Shown here in pieces: positions 60,653 to 64,000 of a stretch of DNA of 64,000 nt. The DNA comes from Bradyrhizobium sp. CCBAU 051011 (GTDB lineage: Bacteria > Pseudomonadota > Alphaproteobacteria > Rhizobiales > Xanthobacteraceae). Numbering within the stretch: position 1 is the first letter of the stretch; every line of letters starts with the position of its first letter. The DNA is taken from the NCBI RefSeq assembly GCF_009930815.1, contig NZ_CP022222.1, positions 6,738,501 through 6,802,500 on the forward strand, read 5' to 3'. The notes beneath the pieces were generated by a model that ran no database searches, was not told the DNA's origin, and saw only the letters and a program-made list of their open reading frames with translations. The translations under genes were made by a program, and so were the position numbers.

Positions 60653-60871
60653 CTAGAAGCTGCCGCGACGTCCGGCCTGCCCGAGAACGCGCGCGACCGT
60701 CATGGCCGTCATCGCTGCCCGATCTGCGACCCGCTGCGCCTCCAGCCTGTCGCGGGCTTTCTCGCGGATCATGATCTCGATCAGTTCGAGCCGCTTGGTC
60801 TCGTCGACCGCTTCCGCCAGCAATTGCTTATATCTGTTATGGTCGTAAACCGCTTCCTGCTTGTCCATCAC
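60653..60871 (-). CDS. Small helical hypothetical protein, 72 residues
   Basis: A charged helical protein (QEAVYDHNRYKQLLAEAVDE then KRLELIEIMIREKARDRLEA). The start ATG at 60871 is followed by a second ATG. No signal or membrane segment. Unknown family, likely cytoplasmic. Confidence 0.65.
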   Translation of the reverse strand: MMDKQEAVYDHNRYKQLLAEAVDETKRLELIEIMIREKARDRLEAQRVADRAAMTAMTVARVLGQAGRRGSF

Positions 60872-61065
60872 ACGCCCCGCACACGCGCTTCACCCGAATA
60901 GTCAGTGTCGACCAAGGGTTGCACGCCCGCAACGGGTTTACGTGAGTTATACAAATTTCCGCGTCCAGCGGGCCTGCGCACAAACCCGTGTAGTGTGAAC
61001 CGGTTCACAGGAACCGCGGCAGGTTGTTCCTATTCTCCGGCACTTCCGAAACAGGAGCGACCGCC

Positions 61066-61311
61066 ATGCCCCACAATTGGTGGACCCGCAAGAACCTCGT
61101 CGTCACCGCCGCCGTCGTCGCGCTGGCCTTCATAGGCTTCATCGTGACCGGTGTGTCTTATCCCGAGCCGGCCGCCAGCGCCGCCCTCGGTCCGGACTGG
61201 CAGTGCAGCCGGCTCGCCTTCGTCTTCACGACCTGCAGCCGGACCAAGCACAGCCAGGCGGCGGTCGTCCGCGTCGCCAAAATCCCGGTGTGCGGACGGC
61301 TACGGACATAA
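61066..61311 (+). CDS. Small membrane/exported protein with cysteine pattern
   Basis: From ATG at 61066 (AGGAG eight bases upstream) the product is 81 residues. One hydrophobic helix (LVVTAAVVALAFIGFIVTGV) near the N-terminus anchors or exports a tail holding three cysteines (WQCSRLAFVFTTCSRTKHSQ and VCGRLRT). Disulfides in the periplasm are plausible. A longer frame begins at 61024. Unknown function. Confidence 0.65.
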   Translation: MPHNWWTRKNLVVTAAVVALAFIGFIVTGVSYPEPAASAALGPDWQCSRLAFVFTTCSRTKHSQAAVVRVAKIPVCGRLRT

Positions 61312-61349
61312 TAGGATCGCGCTGGAACGGGCCGGAGCTGGAGTTTCCC

Positions 61350-61652
61350 ATGCGAAAACTGTCCTATTTCGTGGCGGCCGCGTCGGCGGCGGCTCTCATA
61401 CTTGTGCCGGTCGGCGCGACGCTGGCGCAGGATGCGCCGGGTGGCGGGACTGCGCCGGCGGCATCATCGTCGACCGCCGCCCCGGAAACCGCGGCGGCTG
61501 AGAAAAAGGCGGCGCCGAAGAAAAAGAAGCCGGCCAAAATGACCCGACAGCAGGAGATCGACCGTTCGATCGATCGGGGCACGGTGCCCGCGCGATACCG
61601 GAGCTCGGTGCCGAAGGAGTATCATCAGTATATTCCGTTCGATAAGCGATAG
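61350..61652 (+). CDS. Small exported Ala/Lys-rich protein
   Basis: This 100-residue protein has a signal peptide (LSYFVAAASAAALILVPVGA, cleaved near LAQ), a low-complexity Ala/Pro/Lys linker (AAAEKKAAPKKKKPAKM) and a conserved C-terminus (TRQQEIDRSIDRGTVPARYR then SSVPKEYHQYIPF). It likely resides in the periplasm. It lies 38 bases after the previous small gene. Confidence 0.7.
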   Translation: MRKLSYFVAAASAAALILVPVGATLAQDAPGGGTAPAASSSTAAPETAAAEKKAAPKKKKPAKMTRQQEIDRSIDRGTVPARYRSSVPKEYHQYIPFDKR

Positions 61653-62221
61653 AGACGGCACATAACCGCTCTCGTAATCTTTCGCCGCAGATCTCGGACT
61701 TTGGCGCCGGCGTCATTGCAATGACGGATGGCGCCAGCCCGGATGTCGCTTTGCAATCCGGTCTGCTGATCAATTTGTCACACAGAACTGCGCAACGGCC
61801 GCGCACCGTACTCGTACGGATTGGCCGCACCGATAATGACGATCTATAACGCCGTCGCTTGCAGCGGGGGGCAGGGCGTTCGTTCATCACGACGAGCGCT
61901 ACCACTGGAGGCCACGAGGCCCGGACTCCTAGGCACTCCGGGCCTCGTCTACTCCTTGATCGCAATACCGGCTCGATCGGCATTCCATCACACCGCAAAG
62001 ACGCACGCGCTCGCCGATGCTGCGCGGGACGATCACAGCGATCCGCGAAATAGCGCTTTCCTTTCGATGTCTCGCGGCGATGCTGGCGGGGTGCCTCTTC
62101 GGCTTCAATGCTGGCGACCGGGCGCCGATTGTGATGAAGACGCGGTGGATGGCGGGTTCCACATTAGCCATAAGTTCGCGTTTTGCTCCGCCGGAGGATT
62201 TTCGGTGTTAAGGGGATTTCC
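61653..62221. other. Intergenic region with a strong 12-bp hairpin
   Basis: No credible gene in 570 bases; the long frames on both strands have atypical composition. ACGAGGCCCGGA (61914-61925) and TCCGGGCCTCGT (61937-61948) are perfect inverted arms around an 11-base loop; only a weak pyrimidine tract follows, so its role as terminator is doubtful. Confidence 0.5.
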
Positions 62222-62374
62222 ATGTGGAACGGCTGGAGAAAAGCGGCAATCGGAATGAGCGCGCTGTTCGCCTTCATCCTCCTGGAGTTGATGGCGGTCA
62301 TCGGCGGCGTAGCCGTATTCCTGGGCTTGGTTCTTGACGTGGACTTGCCGTTTCGGGCGGTCTCCGAGGAATAG
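62222..62374 (+). CDS. Small single-pass membrane protein, 50 residues
   Basis: AAGGGG seven bases upstream supports ATG at 62222. The product has one long hydrophobic segment (IGMSALFAFILLELMAVIGG then VAVFLGLVLDV) after an amphipathic start and an acidic end. Unknown function. Confidence 0.6.
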   Translation: MWNGWRKAAIGMSALFAFILLELMAVIGGVAVFLGLVLDVDLPFRAVSEE

Positions 62375-62880
62375 CCGAGGGATCGGCGGCCCGCGCCGTC
62401 CGCCCAGGCCCTCGCCCAGCAGCCGATACTCGGTTCCTTGCGCCGAGGCATTCAGCCCTCGATTTGAACCGTTTTGGTTTCCCGAACGCCGTGTCAGGAC
62501 TCTGAATCGGTAATAAAATCGTTACGATTCAACAATTTTTTAAAGTTCCCTTAAGTCATAAATGAGTTCCTGTTGGGGCCGCACCGCCGCGCGGCCCGAT
62601 AGCCGGGCGCCGCTCCTATCACCTACCCCAGGGAGACGTGCGCTCGGCTATTAAGGGCAACCCATCGCGGGGGGACTAGTGGCCCGCCCAGCGCTAGTTC
62701 AGGCCGACGCGCAGATGTTGTCGGTGATATCTGACCTGTAATTGCTGGTCAGAGCGCCGCTGCTCGGACCCGTGCCATTGGCGAGGGCGCGGGTTGCGCT
62801 CACGGCAAGAATGGCAATCGCCGGCCGCTGACCTTTTCATGGAAAATGCCATCAAGCAAAACGGAACCAGACTACCGGAT
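62375..62880. other. Intergenic region with a possible broken small exported protein
   Basis: At 62694-62840 on the minus strand, one frame ends AIAILAVSATRALANGTGPS... NICASA with the look of a signal peptide and short mature part, but its start is in another frame (ATG with KRSA). This may be a frameshifted remnant. The rest, including an AT-rich stretch near 62500-62570, shows no gene. Confidence 0.35.
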
Positions 62881-63375
62881 TCAAGCGCGAGCGATGCCAC
62901 CCGCCGGCAACAGCGGGCCGGTTTCGGCCGCAGCTGAAAGGTGTCTAGAAGTGATACTCGTCGCCGGGGCGGCACACGGTGACGCGGCACGAACCGCCGC
63001 CCGCCGATCTGGCGTGCGGTTGGCCTTGAAGCGCTTGCCGCGCACGTTCCATTTGTCTTGCCAGTAGACGGAGGCTTCCTGATCGTCCGCCGGTACGCGA
63101 GCGATCCGTCCTATCCACATTTCCTGAAACGTATCGGCGCTGGCATGCGAGGAGGTCAGCGCCAACGCGAACGCCGCGAACTCCATTCTGTTGCAGGCGG
63201 GCTCGCGCCCCGCCGGAGGTTCCAGCCGCAGGTTCGTGTTCGACTTTGGCGTCGGCGTGGCGGAGGTGGGGCGGCATTGCGCCGAGTTGGGTAATCCGGA
63301 TGATATCCCGACGGCGAGAACGGCAAGTGCTAACCTGCTGCCAACTTCGCAGCGGAACTTGCATGCGCAGAGCAA
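62881..63375 (-). CDS. Doubtful exported hypothetical protein
   Basis: A 164-codon frame starting from TTG contains a signal-like segment (SRLALAVLAVGISSGLPNSA) and a soluble region (FQEMWIGRIARVPADDQEAS, then VYWQDKWNVRGKRF). An overlapping minus-strand frame (62945-63484) is equally long, and neither has a good ribosome-binding site. The gene may be broken by a frameshift. Treat as tentative. Confidence 0.3.
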   Translation of the reverse strand: MLCACKFRCEVGSRLALAVLAVGISSGLPNSAQCRPTSATPTPKSNTNLRLEPPAGREPACNRMEFAAFALALTSSHASADTFQEMWIGRIARVPADDQEASVYWQDKWNVRGKRFKANRTPDRRAAVRAASPCAAPATSITSRHLSAAAETGPLLPAGGIARA

Positions 63376-63661
63376 GCATTCGCAGTAATGATCGAACGCG
63401 ATTGCGGTTGCGATTAGGGAACCGTAAACGAGAGGCCGTTAGGTTTCTATCTTCGCGAGCATTGCGCGCGATCAGTTCGATCAATCAACAGTTGCGAAAA
63501 GGAAAATTGGTGCGTCGACAAACAGACTCCGTTATGGTTGCGGTATGTGATGATGCCAACCTGGAACTTTCCGCCTGAAAGAGGTTCTGAATTGGTCTTA
63601 TTCTGCTCATCTTTCCTGCGAACGATGAGAACCGAAAATCGAATCATGATTGGGGACGGTC

Positions 63662-63985
63662 GTGAACCGAACTAACTTCAAATCGATGTCCACCGATGAA
63701 TTGTGGGCATTACACGAAGAAGTATCTTCCAGGCTTGCAGCGACGCTGCTTGCGGAAAAGCGCGTGCTTGAAGATCGCTTGAAGCAACTCAAGGCCGGCG
63801 GCGAAGCTGAGCGCGCAAGCTCATCGACAGGGAAGCGGCCATATCCGACAGTCGTTCCGAAGTTTCGGAATCCCGATCGGCCGTCCGAGACCTGGGCGGG
63901 ACGGGGAAAGACGCCTCGCTGGCTCGCTGCAAAGTTGAAGTCCGGCAAGCGAATCGATGACTTCCGCATCAGGCACGTAGCCTAG
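63662..63985 (+). CDS. H-NS family nucleoid-associated protein
   Basis: From GTG at 63662 (GGGGACGG just upstream) the product is 107 residues. The N-terminal half is the oligomerising coiled coil (STDELWALHEEVSSRLAATL then LAEKRVLEDRLKQL). The C-terminal half holds the H-NS DNA-binding domain with the AT-hook-like loop KFRNPDRPSETWAGRGKTPR followed by WL. Rhizobial H-NS/HvrA-type proteins silence AT-rich or acquired DNA and tune metabolic genes. The same family appears as a broken gene at 26975. Confidence 0.88.
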   Translation: MNRTNFKSMSTDELWALHEEVSSRLAATLLAEKRVLEDRLKQLKAGGEAERASSSTGKRPYPTVVPKFRNPDRPSETWAGRGKTPRWLAAKLKSGKRIDDFRIRHVA

Positions 63986-64000
63986 TCTGGCCTGGGAAGA

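Noticed and set aside
61396..61998. 200-codon minus-strand frame
   Set aside because: It overlaps the well-supported exported protein at 61350-61652 and has basic, serine-rich shadow composition with no ribosome-binding site.

Overview
The window looks like chromosomal DNA of a GC-rich alphaproteobacterium of the Bradyrhizobium / Rhodopseudomonas group (Nitrobacteraceae). This is inferred from the GC-rich coding style, rhizobial H-NS-type proteins, a PEP-CTERM protein with the alphaproteobacterial WA variant, a perfect EcfG-type stress promoter (GGAAC-N16-CGTT), many small one-helix membrane proteins and an IS481 pair. No database search was possible, so the genus is an inference. There are no rRNA genes, CRISPR arrays or prophages.

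Layout. 0-11 kb: the 3' end of recJ, an SDR dehydrogenase, a LysR/azoreductase pair and a MarR/AhpD-like pair (both divergent around strong palindromes), a lytic transglycosylase, an M23 peptidase, and elongation factor P facing its two modification enzymes (efp, epmA, epmB). 11-20 kb: small exported proteins, then a class I DAHP synthase preceded by what reads as a complete transcription attenuator with an aromatic-rich leader peptide, followed by HdeD, PrsW, MFS and M20-carbamoylase genes and a 32-bp repeat array. 20-31 kb: a PEP-CTERM protein, tRNA-Glu, and an unusually dense run of tiny genes (26-75 codons, many membrane-bound), a frameshifted H-NS-like gene, a sirtuin, a two-domain cold-shock protein, DUF192, tRNA-Pro and a CAP-domain protein. 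31-33.1 kb: two head-to-tail copies of one IS481 element sharing a single CTAG target site.

33-40 kb: a transport and catabolism locus: an SsuABC/TauABC-like ABC importer with its GntR regulator, divergent from a fumarylacetoacetase-family enzyme, a cyclase-family metal hydrolase and an exported amidohydrolase. 40-44 kb: a NodU-type carbamoyltransferase convergent with an OpgC-type membrane acyltransferase, then the NDUFS4-like complex I subunit. 44.4-51.6 kb: Lrp and TetR regulators beside the leucine degradation operon (isovaleryl-CoA dehydrogenase, both methylcrotonyl-CoA carboxylase subunits, HMG-CoA lyase). 51.6-56.4 kb: a TRAP transporter with a DapA-family lyase, controlled by a divergent GntR gene with a perfect 15-bp palindrome between them. 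56.6-64 kb: a DUF1624-type membrane protein, a REP-like intergenic repeat, an orphan TRAP binding protein, several small stress-type proteins and an H-NS family protein.

The strongest unusual signal is the aroG leader (14165-14332). A leaderless 26-residue peptide carrying Phe-Trp-Tyr-Phe-Ser-Tyr is followed by mutually exclusive hairpins and an intrinsic terminator just ahead of the enzyme that commits carbon to all three aromatic amino acids.
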